Positions 5,683 to 14,510 are shown, counted from the stretch's first letter. The stretch: DNA of 34,355 bases from Nitrospirota bacterium (GCA_013388555.1 JACAFD010000071.1:1-34355), one strand, 5' to 3'. The notes: generated by a model from the sequence alone, not told the origin. Numbers and translations: made by a program.

Positions 5683-8301
5683 ATGACCAAACTATTCCCG
5701 CTCCACCTTGCTCTGATCCGTGCTCATGCTCTCCAGAGGCCATTTCGCGCTCTCCTCAGCATTGCTGGAGTGGCGCTAGGCGTTCTGGCCTCAGTGGGCA
5801 TCGGGACGGCGAACGTTCAAGTGCTGCGATCTTTCGAACAAGCCATCACGACAGTAGCCGGTTCCGCCACATTGGAAATTGTGGGCAACGATCTCGGAGT
5901 GGATGAGTCGGTCATTACGGCTGTCCGAGCGGTCGAAGGGGTTGTGAGCGCCGCTCCGGTCATTGAAGACTCGGTTGTGGTTGTCCAGGGGGATCTCCGT
6001 GGTCAAGCGCTTCAGATATTGGGGCTGGATCTACTTGCGGAGGTTGGAACGCGTGGATTTCGAATCTCGCAGACTGACAACGATGTCGCGCTGGAAGCGC
6101 TCTTGGCTCCAGACGCACTATACCTTGGTCGTCAGGTTGCAGCAGATCTGAACGTGGGAGTCGGCGCTGTCGTCGAGGTAACCGCTGGAGGGCGTCTTGC
6201 CAGGCTGCGAGTCGCAGGGCTCATCCACACCGAGGCGGAGGGTTCGACACTCTGGGATCGGCTTGCTGTTATGGATATTGCCGCGGCGCAGCTGTTGTTT
6301 CAATCATTCGGGCGGTTGGACCGGATCGAGTTGGTGACGGCGCCTGCTCGAATGCTCGAGGATGTCGTGACTTCCGTGCGCGCGGTTCTCCCTCCTCATC
6401 TCGTCGCACAAAGGCCAGCGCAACGGACAAAGCAGCTCGAAAACATGGTGTGGGCCTTCCAGCTTAATCTGTCAGTCATGAGCTGGGTCGGACTGCTCGT
6501 CGGAGCGTTCTTGATCTACAACACAATCGCCTTTGCTGTGGCGCAGCGGAGGCGCGAGATTGGTATTTATCGCGCACTCGGCATGACGGAGCGGCGGGTC
6601 GCCGGTCAGTTTCTGGTAGAAGCAGGCTTGCTCGGTCTGCTTGGTGGGCTATTGGGAGGTCTTGGCGGGGTCTGGCTTTCCAGGAGTTTGGTGTCGCTTG
6701 TGAGCAGGACGATCTCAGACCTCTATGCGCCGGTCACGTCCGGCGGGTTGATTCTATCGATGGACATGGTGACGCTCGCTGCAGTGGCAAAAGGAATTCT
6801 GCTCGGGACAGTTGTCTCGATGGTGGGGGCCTTAGGCCCCAGCGTGGAAGCTGGTAGGACTGTGACGGCCCGTGCTTTGGCACCGGGAGACTATGAATCG
6901 ACTCGTCAATTGAGAGTGGGCCTGCTTGGACGGATCAGCCTTATCTTGTTGGTGTTGGCAGGCCTCTGCTCGCTGATGGGTCCAGTCGGAGACCTGCCGC
7001 TGTTCGGCTATCTTGCGACAATATGTATTTTGGGGGCACTCTCCTGTTTTGCGCCCCTCTGTATCCAGGCGTTGAGTACGCGGCGCTCTCGCCAGGACGG
7101 CAAGACCTTGATGCTCGGGGGGAGCCTTCGGCATATTGCGGCAGACCAGGCAGCGCGCCATCCAGGCCGGAATGCGGTGACGGTGTCGGCGTTGATGGTG
7201 GGACTGTCTGTGATGATCGGTGTGGCTGTCATGGTCCGTAGCTTTCGTGACACGGTCGAGGTGTGGGTGGATGAGACGGTGATGGCTGATCTCATCGTGG
7301 CTCCGCAATCCTGGTTGCAGGGGAAACAGGTCGGGCAATCGTCCCGTGCCTTGCCTGGAACCTGGCGTTCGACTCTGTCGTCGATTGACGGCATTGCCGC
7401 GGTCGATGCCCTCAGGGAAATGTCTGTGGGCGTCGACGGACAGCCGGTGGCGTTAGTGTCACGGGATCTCCGGCTTCATGCGCGGCACAGCCGGTATCGG
7501 ATGGTTCGCGGAGATTCGACCGAAGCCCTGCAGCGAGCCGCCGAGACCGGCGGCACCCTCCTGTCGGAAGTGTTGGCGACTCGATTACAACTTCGGGAGG
7601 GGAACAAGGTCTCGATTACGACGCCGACAGGACATGTTGCTATGTCTGTCGAAGGGATCTTCTACGATTACGCGACCGACGGTGGGAAGATGGTGGTCGA
7701 TCGGGCCTGGTATCAGCGCGAATGGCGCGATCACTGGGTCACAGTGTTTGCGATCTACCTGGCTACAGGGGCTGATGCAGAACAAGTTCGGCAGTCGATT
7801 GTCACACATGTTACCGGGCTGGATGGAATGACGGTTCCACCACTGGTGATTCGAAACCACGAGTTGCGGCGAGAGATTCTCGAAATCTTCGACCGCTCCT
7901 TCGCATTGACCTATGTTCTTGAAGCTATCGCCGTATTGGTGGCTGTGCTCGGCATCGTGAATACCTTGGTGACGGCCGTGTTGGAGCGACGACGCGAATT
8001 TGCCTCGTTGCGGGCGATTGGTGCCAGCACGAGGCAGGTGGAGCGATTGGTCTTGTGGGAAGCGGCCTATCTCGGGTTGATCGGGGCAGTTCTAGGCGTT
8101 GTGGGAGGCCTGTTGCTCGCTTTGTTGCTCATCCATGTGATCAATAAACAATCTTTTGGCTGGACGATTCAGATGACGGTCCCAGGCGGATTGATTCTCC
8201 AAGCTGTCGGTCTCGCACTCACGGCTGCTCTGGTGGCAGGCTACTGGCCCGCACGATGGGCAGCCAGGCAGCCGGTGGTGGAGGGGTTGAGAGAAGAATA
8301 G
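5683..8301 (+). CDS. Large FtsX/MacB-type ABC transporter permease
   Basis: An 872-residue membrane protein with a duplicated FtsX layout. An N-terminal helix near 22-45 ('LLSIAGVALGVLASVGIGTA') leads to a periplasmic MacB-like domain. A first FtsX domain follows at about 265-400 ('GLLVGAFLIYNTIAFAVAQRRREIGIYRALGMTERRV'), then central helices near 410-460. A second periplasmic domain follows 'HPGRNAVTVSALMVGLSVMIGVAVM', and a last FtsX domain from about 750 contains 'LVAVLGIVNTLVTAVLERRREFASLRAIGAS'. The end 'GYWPARWAARQPVVEGLREE' is typical. Such two-lobe permeases carry both halves in one chain and need an ATPase like the one at 3632. The substrate is probably lipidic or a lipoprotein, but this is not shown by the sequence. 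Confidence 0.88.
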   Translation: MTKLFPLHLALIRAHALQRPFRALLSIAGVALGVLASVGIGTANVQVLRSFEQAITTVAGSATLEIVGNDLGVDESVITAVRAVEGVVSAAPVIEDSVVVVQGDLRGQALQILGLDLLAEVGTRGFRISQTDNDVALEALLAPDALYLGRQVAADLNVGVGAVVEVTAGGRLARLRVAGLIHTEAEGSTLWDRLAVMDIAAAQLLFQSFGRLDRIELVTAPARMLEDVVTSVRAVLPPHLVAQRPAQRTKQLENMVWAFQLNLSVMSWVGLLVGAFLIYNTIAFAVAQRRREIGIYRALGMTERRVAGQFLVEAGLLGLLGGLLGGLGGVWLSRSLVSLVSRTISDLYAPVTSGGLILSMDMVTLAAVAKGILLGTVVSMVGALGPSVEAGRTVTARALAPGDYESTRQLRVGLLGRISLILLVLAGLCSLMGPVGDLPLFGYLATICILGALSCFAPLCIQALSTRRSRQDGKTLMLGGSLRHIAADQAARHPGRNAVTVSALMVGLSVMIGVAVMVRSFRDTVEVWVDETVMADLIVAPQSWLQGKQVGQSSRALPGTWRSTLSSIDGIAAVDALREMSVGVDGQPVALVSRDLRLHARHSRYRMVRGDSTEALQRAAETGGTLLSEVLATRLQLREGNKVSITTPTGHVAMSVEGIFYDYATDGGKMVVDRAWYQREWRDHWVTVFAIYLATGADAEQVRQSIVTHVTGLDGMTVPPLVIRNHELRREILEIFDRSFALTYVLEAIAVLVAVLGIVNTLVTAVLERRREFASLRAIGASTRQVERLVLWEAAYLGLIGAVLGVVGGLLLALLLIHVINKQSFGWTIQMTVPGGLILQAVGLALTAALVAGYWPARWAARQPVVEGLREE

Positions 8302-8598
8302 ACAACCTAGGTCATTCCTGTCCTTGCGCAACGCGCGGCCTTGGCCACTCTCTTAACGAGAGATGAGGAGGATTGGAAGGCCCTCGCCCGGGCTCATGGC
8401 ACGTCTCGGGAAATCGATTGCGAAGCAATCGGAGGGTAGGGTGGGTGAAAAATGTCCGCCAGTGGGTGGGCGGGTGAGAAAGTAGCGCGCTTGGAATAAA
8501 CAAAGGTAGTCTCCCTTAAGAAGGGTCGATCAAGAATGAAAGAAGTGATACCCGCCGTGGAAGTAAAAGTGGCCACTGCTTTAGCGAGAGGTCTGTGG
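8302..8598. other. Spacer with several short hairpins between permease and bioB
   Basis: No convincing gene lies here; the track ORF at 8536 runs antisense into bioB. Three perfect short hairpins are visible: CTCTC-TTAAC-GAGAG (8348-8362), CGATTGC-GAA-GCAATCG (8415-8431) and CCCTT-AAG-AAGGG (8513-8525). The two flanking genes converge, so these may help end transcripts, though none has a clear T-run. Confidence 0.5.
8415..8431 (-). terminator. Possible terminator hairpin downstream of bioB
   Basis: On the minus strand CGATTGC-TTC-GCAATCG forms a perfect 7-base stem followed by ATTTCCC. It lies about 170 bases past the bioB stop, at the end of the long housekeeping operon. The T content after the stem is low, so the call is weak. 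Confidence 0.25.
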
Positions 8599-9594
8599 TT
8601 ACCCCGCTACAGGTTGCTGGTAGTCCACTTCGATCTTGAAGCCGAGGTCCTCGATCATGCCCCAGACTTCGGGGGCCGGTTGACCTGGTGTTGTGAGGTA
8701 GCCGTTCACGAAGATGGAGTCGGCTGGATAGAGGGCCAACGGCTGGAGGCTGCGCAAGTTATGTTCGCGGCCTCCGGCAATACGAAGTTCGGTGCGTGGA
8801 TGGAGGAAACGGAAGAGGCAGAGTGCTTTCAGACAGCGTTGCGGAGTCAATTGCTCGCAGTTTTCTAGCGGCGTGCCTGTCGCCGGATGGAGCATGTTCA
8901 GCGGAATCGAGTCCGGTCTGACTTCGCGGAGTGCCATGGCGAGGTCGATGAGGTCCCCGTCCTTTTCACCCATGCCGACAATCCCACCCGAGCAGATTTC
9001 CAATCCTGCTGCTCGAGCGCTCTGGATGGTGCTGAGTCGGTCCCGGAATGTATGTGTGGTGCAGATTGAGGAGTGAAAGGCTTCGCTCGTATTCAGGTTA
9101 TGGTTCACCCGATCGACTCCTGCCGCTTTCAGTCGCTTGGCCTGTTGTTCATTCATGAGTCCCAGTGAACAGCAAATCTGAATCGGAATCTCCTGCTTGA
9201 TCGAGCGGACCGCTCCGGCAATTTCGTCGATTTCCCGATCCAACGGGCTTCGGCCGCTAATGACGATGCAGTAGCGTTGGGCCTTCGAGGCCGATGCCTG
9301 TCGGGCACCTTCCATCATCTGTTGTTGAGACACGAGGTTATAGCGCTCGATGGGAGCGGTGGAAATCGCAGATTGTGAACAATAGTGACAGTCTTCCTGG
9401 CAGGCTCCGCTCTTGGCGTTCTGCAACATCTGGAGGCGAACGGTCTTGCCGAAATAGTGGGATCGGATGGTGAATGCGGCTTGGAGAAGCCCAAGCAACT
9501 GCTCGTCCGGACTGTTGAGCACAGCCTGGCATTCGCTTCGGGTCAGCGTTTCGTCGCGCAAGGCCTTGGCAGCAAAAACCTGGTAGTCGACCAT
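8599..9594 (-). CDS. bioB: Biotin synthase
   Basis: A 331-residue radical SAM enzyme that inserts sulfur into dethiobiotin, the last step of biotin synthesis. The [4Fe-4S] motif is C65, C69, C72 ('CQEDCHYC'). The second [2Fe-2S] cluster ligands match C109 ('YCIVISG'), C141 ('CCSLG'), C201 ('EICSGGIVGMGE') and R271 ('LRIAGGRE'). The ORF track adds 60 residues that overlap the spacer after the TPR gene; the ATG at 9594 has GGAG six bases upstream and matches the usual length, so I chose it. No other bio gene is present; it is the last gene of the rplU operon strand. Confidence 0.95.
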   Translation of the reverse strand: MVDYQVFAAKALRDETLTRSECQAVLNSPDEQLLGLLQAAFTIRSHYFGKTVRLQMLQNAKSGACQEDCHYCSQSAISTAPIERYNLVSQQQMMEGARQASASKAQRYCIVISGRSPLDREIDEIAGAVRSIKQEIPIQICCSLGLMNEQQAKRLKAAGVDRVNHNLNTSEAFHSSICTTHTFRDRLSTIQSARAAGLEICSGGIVGMGEKDGDLIDLAMALREVRPDSIPLNMLHPATGTPLENCEQLTPQRCLKALCLFRFLHPRTELRIAGGREHNLRSLQPLALYPADSIFVNGYLTTPGQPAPEVWGMIEDLGFKIEVDYQQPVAG

Positions 9595-9679
9595 GGGACA
9601 CTCCATCATCTGTAGAGGTTGCGTTGACTGCGATGCGGATGGCTGCGCATGCGTGCAGCACGCCGGACTGGCCGAAAAC

Positions 9680-11080
9680 CTACACGGTTTCGAAGGGAGA
9701 AGCAATGCCCTGGTAGGGAACCGCAGAGACTGGCAGGGGGCTTTTTTGTTGACCGGGGACCGCTTGCCCGGCATTGGGCCACGGCAGTGCGACTAATGTA
9801 TTCCAGGTCCCGCAGCGGCGGCAGCGCCCCGACCATTCAGTTGATTCTTGCTGACAGGCGGTACATACATAGGGGACGACCACACGCTTTTTGAAATGTA
9901 GAGCCTTTTTGAGTTCGACGACGGCTTCCTCCATCTGCTGCTTGCGCAGAAAGAGATTGGCCATGATCTTATGGTAGTCGACCAATTGGTCCTGTATTCC
10001 TTCAACGGTTGAGAGGATGTCAAAGGCTTCGTCGACCATCTCGAGTCGGTAGTAGAGCTTGCCTAAATAGAACTGCAGGGAGGGGTTATGCGGGTCTTGC
10101 CTGAGGGCCTCCTGATAGACACGTATAATTTCGCTGGGTTCGCCCTGTTCGAGAAAGAGTTCTTCCAATCGGTGCAGGATGATCAGACTGCGGGTCTTGG
10201 CATAGACCTTCTTGAGAATTTCTACTGCCTGCTTGTTTTTGCCTTCCCTGATCAAGATTTCACCTATGCCGATGTAGGCCGGTAGGAACGTCCTGTCTTT
10301 CTTAATGGCGCCTCGGAAGTAGCGCCGTGCCTTATCGGGGTGGCCCCGTTCCAGCAGCTGGCGTCCTACCTCGTACGTGCAGCCGGTGAGGAGATGAGCC
10401 GCATCCTGGCGTTCCGGCTCGGGCAGGTTGGCCTTGAGGAGACGATGTTGGATTTCGAGCGCCTCGCTCCATTTTTCAAGCCGGATCAACAGATCGCGCT
10501 TGCGGATGAGCGCGGTGAGGTTATCCGGTTCGATCTTGAGCATCTTGTGCAGGGTCTGCAAGGCGTCCTCATAGCGCTTGGCACCCTCCAAGTCGTTTGC
10601 CAACTCAAGCAGAATTTCGATGTTGCGGTCGTCGACACGATTCGCTCGTTGGTGGAGTCGAATCGCTTCGGTGAAGTTGCTTTCTACGCGGTAAATGTTT
10701 CCCAGCCAGAGCAGCGAGTCGACACGATTTGGATCCATGGCCAGCGCCCGCTCGAACAGGCCGATGGCTTCGACAATGCGCTTTGACATGAAGGCATGGG
10801 TACCGTCACGATGGAGTGCATCGATTTTTTCCTTGCGCCGCAACAGCCTGGTGCTGCGCCAGTTGCCGATGACATGGGCGGTCTGCCTCATGCCGACGGC
10901 TAGGGCCACAAGCACGGCGCCGACAGCCATGGAAAAGACGACGAGTGTGACAGGACTCAGCTCAAACTGGATGGAGGGGCTGGTCCTGACTGCGACCGTG
11001 CCAGGGTTCAATTCACGGAAATAACTATAGAGGAAGATCCCGGCGCTGATAAGGAAGATGGTGATGAGCAGTCGGAGCAT
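9680..11080 (-). CDS. LapA-LapB-like membrane TPR protein with C-terminal zinc ribbon
   Basis: A 466-residue protein. Two N-terminal membrane helices (about 3-22 and 45-65) and the strand 'NPGTVAVRTSPSIQFELSP' resemble LapA (DUF1049). Residues 95-400 hold TPR repeats such as 'AIGLFERALAMDPNRVDSLLWLGNIY' and 'ALQTLHKMLKIEPDNLTALIRKRDLL'. Near the C-terminus is a metal knuckle 'CTACQQESTEWSGRCRRC' followed by 'GTWNTL', like the rubredoxin domain of LapB (YciM). In E. coli LapB regulates LpxC breakdown and so lipopolysaccharide amount. Here LapA-like and LapB-like parts appear as one chain. The role in this organism is inferred from architecture. It lies 18 bases after rsfS. Confidence 0.8.
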   Translation of the reverse strand: MLRLLITIFLISAGIFLYSYFRELNPGTVAVRTSPSIQFELSPVTLVVFSMAVGAVLVALAVGMRQTAHVIGNWRSTRLLRRKEKIDALHRDGTHAFMSKRIVEAIGLFERALAMDPNRVDSLLWLGNIYRVESNFTEAIRLHQRANRVDDRNIEILLELANDLEGAKRYEDALQTLHKMLKIEPDNLTALIRKRDLLIRLEKWSEALEIQHRLLKANLPEPERQDAAHLLTGCTYEVGRQLLERGHPDKARRYFRGAIKKDRTFLPAYIGIGEILIREGKNKQAVEILKKVYAKTRSLIILHRLEELFLEQGEPSEIIRVYQEALRQDPHNPSLQFYLGKLYYRLEMVDEAFDILSTVEGIQDQLVDYHKIMANLFLRKQQMEEAVVELKKALHFKKRVVVPYVCTACQQESTEWSGRCRRCGTWNTLVALPWPNAGQAVPGQQKSPLPVSAVPYQGIASPFETV

Positions 11081-11098
11081 CGGACTAGGCCTTCGAAT

Positions 11099-11464
11099 TC
11101 ACGGATGCTTTTTTCGTTTCATGGACCGTGGGGCGACAGCCGATCTTGTGGCCGGCGGTTCGCCCGGGATGGCGATGCGCTTCGCGTCGGCCCACAACCG
11201 TTCGAGCGCGTAATGCTCCCGGACATCCTGTCTGAAAATATGGGCGATGACATCGCCAAAGTCTATCAGTACCCACTGAGCGGACCTTGCACCCTCAACG
11301 CTCAGCGGTTTGGAGCCGGAGCGAGAGAGGCTACTGGTGATATGGTCCGCGATGGCGCTTGCTTGACGGTCCGAATCCGCAGAGCCTATGACCAGGTAGT
11401 CGGCAACAGAGGTCAGGGGGGCTACCTGGAGGATAAGAGCCTCAGTGGCCTTTTTATCACGCAT
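11099..11464 (-). CDS. rsfS: Ribosome silencing factor RsfS
   Basis: A 121-residue RsfS/Iojap protein that binds ribosomal protein L14 and blocks joining of the ribosomal subunits when nutrients are short. Family blocks: 'SVADYLVIGSADSDRQASAIADHI', 'VEGARSAQWVLIDFGDVIAHIF' and 'REHYALERLWADAK'. The C-terminal 20 residues are basic ('RSMKRKKHP'). The only ATG (11464) leaves a clipped first helix; in-frame codons upstream spell 'STALAIARAM', which fits the family, so translation may begin at a rare codon upstream (see findings). It follows nadD, as in many bacteria. Confidence 0.92.
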   Translation of the reverse strand: MRDKKATEALILQVAPLTSVADYLVIGSADSDRQASAIADHITSSLSRSGSKPLSVEGARSAQWVLIDFGDVIAHIFRQDVREHYALERLWADAKRIAIPGEPPATRSAVAPRSMKRKKHP

Positions 11465-11492
11465 TGCCCGGGCAATGGCGAGGGCCGTAGAC

Positions 11493-12239
11493 CTAGCTGT
11501 TTGTGCGATCGCGCTCCTCTTGGTAGAGATGATGTCGAAGTATATAGGATTCCACTAAGGGCGGCAACAGATTTGCCAGGGGGAGTCCTTGGCGGATTCG
11601 AACACGAATGTCTGATGCGGAAACTGTGCAGGGTGGTAGCCGGAGACAGGTAAGTCGTTGCTCCCCAAGAGGTACTTCGATTCGGGAAATCCGTCCCGCA
11701 TCCAGGTCCATCAGCGAAGAGGATGGAATCGGCGGAAGTAACGAAACTGCGGAAAAGGAGCGAAACGACAGACCTGGCCGGGAGAGGACGACAAAAGAGC
11801 AGAGCTGCAGTAATGCCTGAGGGTCACGCCAGGAGGGAAAATCTAGAAAGGCATCGAGCCCGATGAGGAAGAATAGTTGAGTGTGCGCCCCATACTCTTG
11901 CTGCAGTAGGCGAATGGTGTCGATGGAGTAGGACTTGCCTGGTCGGCGGATTTCCACATCCGAAATGGCAAAAGAGGGGTCTGAGGCAATGGCAAGGCGC
12001 ACCATCTCGTAGCGGTCGCGGGCTGGTGCCAGGCTGCCGTTCGGTTTATGGGGCGGGTAACTCGTGGGAATAAAGAGGATTTTGTCGAGCCCGAGGGCCT
12101 CGCGTGTCTGATGTGCAATAGCCAGGTGGCCGTTGTGCACGGGGTTAAAACTGCCGCCCAATAGGCCAAGTCGCACGCTGGGTGCTGCGTGCTGGGTGCT
12201 GGGTGCGGAAGATTGAGTTGTAGAATCTTGAGCGGGCAT
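11493..12239 (-). CDS. nadD: Nicotinate-nucleotide adenylyltransferase
   Basis: A 248-residue NadD, which joins nicotinate mononucleotide to AMP in NAD synthesis. The nucleotidyltransferase motif 'GGSFNPVHNGH' lies at 28-38. 'PTSYPPHK' and the C-terminal 'TVSASDIRVRIRQG' (in place of the more usual ISSTxIR) follow. I start at the ATG at 12239, just past the proB stop; the track start lies inside proB. The first 22 residues ('PAQDSTTQSSAPSTQHAAPS') are an odd extension coded by a 7-base tandem repeat. An insertion 'FRSFSAVSLLPPIPSSSLMD' is Ser/Pro rich. Confidence 0.93.
   Translation of the reverse strand: MPAQDSTTQSSAPSTQHAAPSVRLGLLGGSFNPVHNGHLAIAHQTREALGLDKILFIPTSYPPHKPNGSLAPARDRYEMVRLAIASDPSFAISDVEIRRPGKSYSIDTIRLLQQEYGAHTQLFFLIGLDAFLDFPSWRDPQALLQLCSFVVLSRPGLSFRSFSAVSLLPPIPSSSLMDLDAGRISRIEVPLGEQRLTCLRLPPCTVSASDIRVRIRQGLPLANLLPPLVESYILRHHLYQEERDRTNS
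12177..12204. repeat. Heptanucleotide tandem repeat (GCTGGGT x4) within nadD 5' end
   Basis: Plus-strand units gctgggt, gctgcgt, gctgggt, gctgggt stand head to tail, one with a single mismatch. A related GCACCCAGC piece recurs at 12246-12254 in the reverse sense. It encodes the low-complexity nadD N-terminus. Confidence 0.75.
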
Positions 12240-12255
12240 AACTGAGCACCCAGCT

Positions 12256-13377
12256 CTACAAGATGACGAGATTGTCCCGGTGGATGACTTCTTCATATTC
12301 CTGCGGGCCTAGTTGCTGCTGGATCTCGATCGTTTTGAGCCCTTTGATTCGTGCCAAGATGTCGGAGGAGAAGTTCACGAGTCCTTTGGCGAATTCTTTG
12401 CCGTCTTGGTCAAGGCAACTGACCGCATCTCCCGCATCGAACGGACCGCTGACATCCAGAATGCCTGAAGCCAATAGGCTCTTGCCCCGTCGGGACAACG
12501 CTTCGACGGCACCAGGATCGAGCGTCAGGCTCCCTCGCGGCCTGAGTGTGAAGGCGATCCAATGTTTGCGACTGGTGAACCGGCGTTCCTTCGCGAGAAA
12601 GAGGCTGCCACCTGATCCGCCGGCTAATACTTGTGGAAGGAGGCCAGCCCTTTGCCCGTTCAAGATCAAGGTAGCCACTCCGTACTCACTGACTTTCTTG
12701 GCAGCCCGGACTTTCGTAGCCATGCCTCCGGTTCCTTCGAAAGAGCTGGAGACGCCGGCCCGCCGTTCAATTTCCTCGGTAATGTCTGGGATCAACGGAA
12801 TCAGCCTGGCTGCAGGGTTTTTGCACGGGTCCTCCGTGTACAAGCCGTCGATATCGGACAGGATGATCAGCAGCTCTGCGTCGACCAGATGGGCCACCTC
12901 GGCGGCCAGGGTATCGTTGTCCCCCACGCGGATCTCATCCACAGCAACCGTATCGTTTTCGTTGATGATGGGGATCACGCCGAATCCGATCAGCGCACTC
13001 AGGGTGTGGCGTGCATTGAGAAAGCGCCGCCGATCGGCGAGGTCGTCGTGGGTGAGTAGGATTTGTGCTACTTTGACGTCGAGCCGCTCAAACGATTTTT
13101 CGTACGCCCACATGAGACGGCTCTGGCCGACCGCCGCGGCTGCCTGCTTCACGGGGAGACTCTTGGGGTATTCAGTCAGCCCTAACTTTTTGATGCCGGA
13201 GACGATTGCACCGGAGGAAACGATCAGGACTTCACGCCCGCCTGACCGGATGGCTGCGATTTCATCCGCGAGTCGATCGATTCGTTCGGGGCGTAGGCCG
13301 GTCTCTCGAGACGCAACGAGTCTGCTCCCGATTTTGATCACGATGCGAACGGCGTGCTTTAGGAGCTGATCTCGCAT
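12256..13377 (-). CDS. proB: Glutamate 5-kinase
   Basis: A 373-residue glutamate 5-kinase, which phosphorylates glutamate in the first step of proline synthesis. The amino acid kinase domain has 'RIVIKIGSRLV', 'VSSGAIVSGIKKLG', 'PIINENDTVAVDEIRVGDNDTLAAEVA' and 'ILSDIDGLYTEDP'. 'GTGGMATKVRAAK' follows. A C-terminal PUA domain (about 280-365) includes 'GSLTLDPGAVEAL' and 'LDVSGPFDAGDAV'. The ATG at 13377 is chosen over the track start because it gives the usual 'MRDQLLKHAVRIVIKIGS'; it overlaps obgE by 19 bases. proA is not in the window. Confidence 0.95.
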   Translation of the reverse strand: MRDQLLKHAVRIVIKIGSRLVASRETGLRPERIDRLADEIAAIRSGGREVLIVSSGAIVSGIKKLGLTEYPKSLPVKQAAAAVGQSRLMWAYEKSFERLDVKVAQILLTHDDLADRRRFLNARHTLSALIGFGVIPIINENDTVAVDEIRVGDNDTLAAEVAHLVDAELLIILSDIDGLYTEDPCKNPAARLIPLIPDITEEIERRAGVSSSFEGTGGMATKVRAAKKVSEYGVATLILNGQRAGLLPQVLAGGSGGSLFLAKERRFTSRKHWIAFTLRPRGSLTLDPGAVEALSRRGKSLLASGILDVSGPFDAGDAVSCLDQDGKEFAKGLVNFSSDILARIKGLKTIEIQQQLGPQEYEEVIHRDNLVIL

Positions 13378-14384
13378 GGTGTGGCTCGAAATTGTGCAAC
13401 CTGTTGTCCCACATAGGTGACGAGTTCCGTCAACCCTTCTCTCGTGGCGGCAGAGATCGGGAGGCATGTATAGCGATGGCGCTTGCAGTACTTCTGCAAC
13501 TCACGCAGGCGTACCCTGTCTCCGGCCACGTCGATCTTTGTAGCAACCACTGCGAAAGGGCGTGTGATGATCGGCTCATCGTAGGCGGCCAATTCTTGAC
13601 GCATGACCTCAAAACTCTTGACCGGCTCCTCGGGGGCCCATTCTGACACGTCGATCATGTACAGCAAAAACGACGTGCGTTCGATATGCCGGAGAAATTG
13701 GAGCCCCAGTCCTTTACCTTCATGGGCGCCTTCGATGATTCCGGGAATGTCGGCAACGGCAAAACTTCCTGTTTCTCCCCAGCGAACGATCCCTAGATTC
13801 GGCGTCAGCGTGGTGAAAGGATAGTCGGCGATCTTCGGTCGTGCCGCCGAAATCGCGGCGATGAGCGTCGATTTTCCGGCATTGGGGAAGCCCACAAGTC
13901 CGACATCGGCCAACAGCTTCAGCTCGAGTCTGAGCGACCGTTCTTCGCCCTCCGTGCCTGTTTCAAATTCTGTGGGTGTCCGGTTGGTCGAAGTGGCAAA
14001 GTGGCTATTGCCGCGTCCGCCCCGGCCTCCATGAGCTCCTACAAACCGCTGTCCTGGAGCGACCAGGTCGGCTAACGTTTCATTGGTCTGATCGTCATAG
14101 ATGACGGTGCCGATTGGAAGGCCTACGACAACATCTTCGCCGGTTCTTCCAGAGCAATTTGCGGCGCCACCCTGGCGACCGACTTCTGCTTCGTAGTGTT
14201 TTTGGTACCGGAGGTCAAGGAGCGTAGTCATGCGAGGCGACGCTTCAAACACGACATTGCCACCATGGCCGCCGTCTCCGCCATCCGGCCCACCGCGGGG
14301 CACAAACTTTTCGCGCCGAAAACTGCATGCGCCGTCGCCGCCTCGGCCAGCTGTGATACGGATACGGACTTCATCGACAAACAT
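13359..14384 (-). CDS. obgE: GTPase Obg
   Basis: A 341-residue Obg GTPase, involved in large ribosomal subunit maturation and stress control. The glycine-rich Obg fold is at 1-158 ('GRGGDGACSFRREKFVPRGGPDGGDGG'). The G domain follows with G1 'GFPNAGKST', switch 'DYPFTTLTPNLG', G3 'DIPGIIEGAHEGKGLG', and G4 'ATKIDV'. The C-terminal Obg (OCT) domain is absent, as in many bacteria. It sits between rpmA and proB in the usual order. The 126 bases between it and rpmA show no gene or clear signal. Confidence 0.97.
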   Translation of the reverse strand: MFVDEVRIRITAGRGGDGACSFRREKFVPRGGPDGGDGGHGGNVVFEASPRMTTLLDLRYQKHYEAEVGRQGGAANCSGRTGEDVVVGLPIGTVIYDDQTNETLADLVAPGQRFVGAHGGRGGRGNSHFATSTNRTPTEFETGTEGEERSLRLELKLLADVGLVGFPNAGKSTLIAAISAARPKIADYPFTTLTPNLGIVRWGETGSFAVADIPGIIEGAHEGKGLGLQFLRHIERTSFLLYMIDVSEWAPEEPVKSFEVMRQELAAYDEPIITRPFAVVATKIDVAGDRVRLRELQKYCKRHRYTCLPISAATREGLTELVTYVGQQVAQFRATPCEISS

Positions 14385-14510
14385 CGTCGCACCGTTTCAG
14401 TGGGATGACTGTACAGGCATGACATACGAGGAACATCCCGTTGCACTCCTACTCATGCCGGGAATCCTCGCGGTAACGACACTGTGACGAGAAAAGTGGA
14501 AAAGAATGTA

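Noticed and set aside
6832-7338. 168-residue minus-strand ORF rich in His and Gln
   Set aside because: Antisense to the FtsX-type permease; His/Gln richness comes from reversed Val/Leu codons.
8536-8868. 110-residue plus-strand ORF in the spacer and into bioB
   Set aside because: Two thirds is antisense to bioB and the sequence has no recognisable domain.
12263-13369. 368-residue plus-strand ORF
   Set aside because: It is exactly antisense to proB, whose motifs are certain; the product is Ser/Arg-rich with no family features, so it is a shadow.
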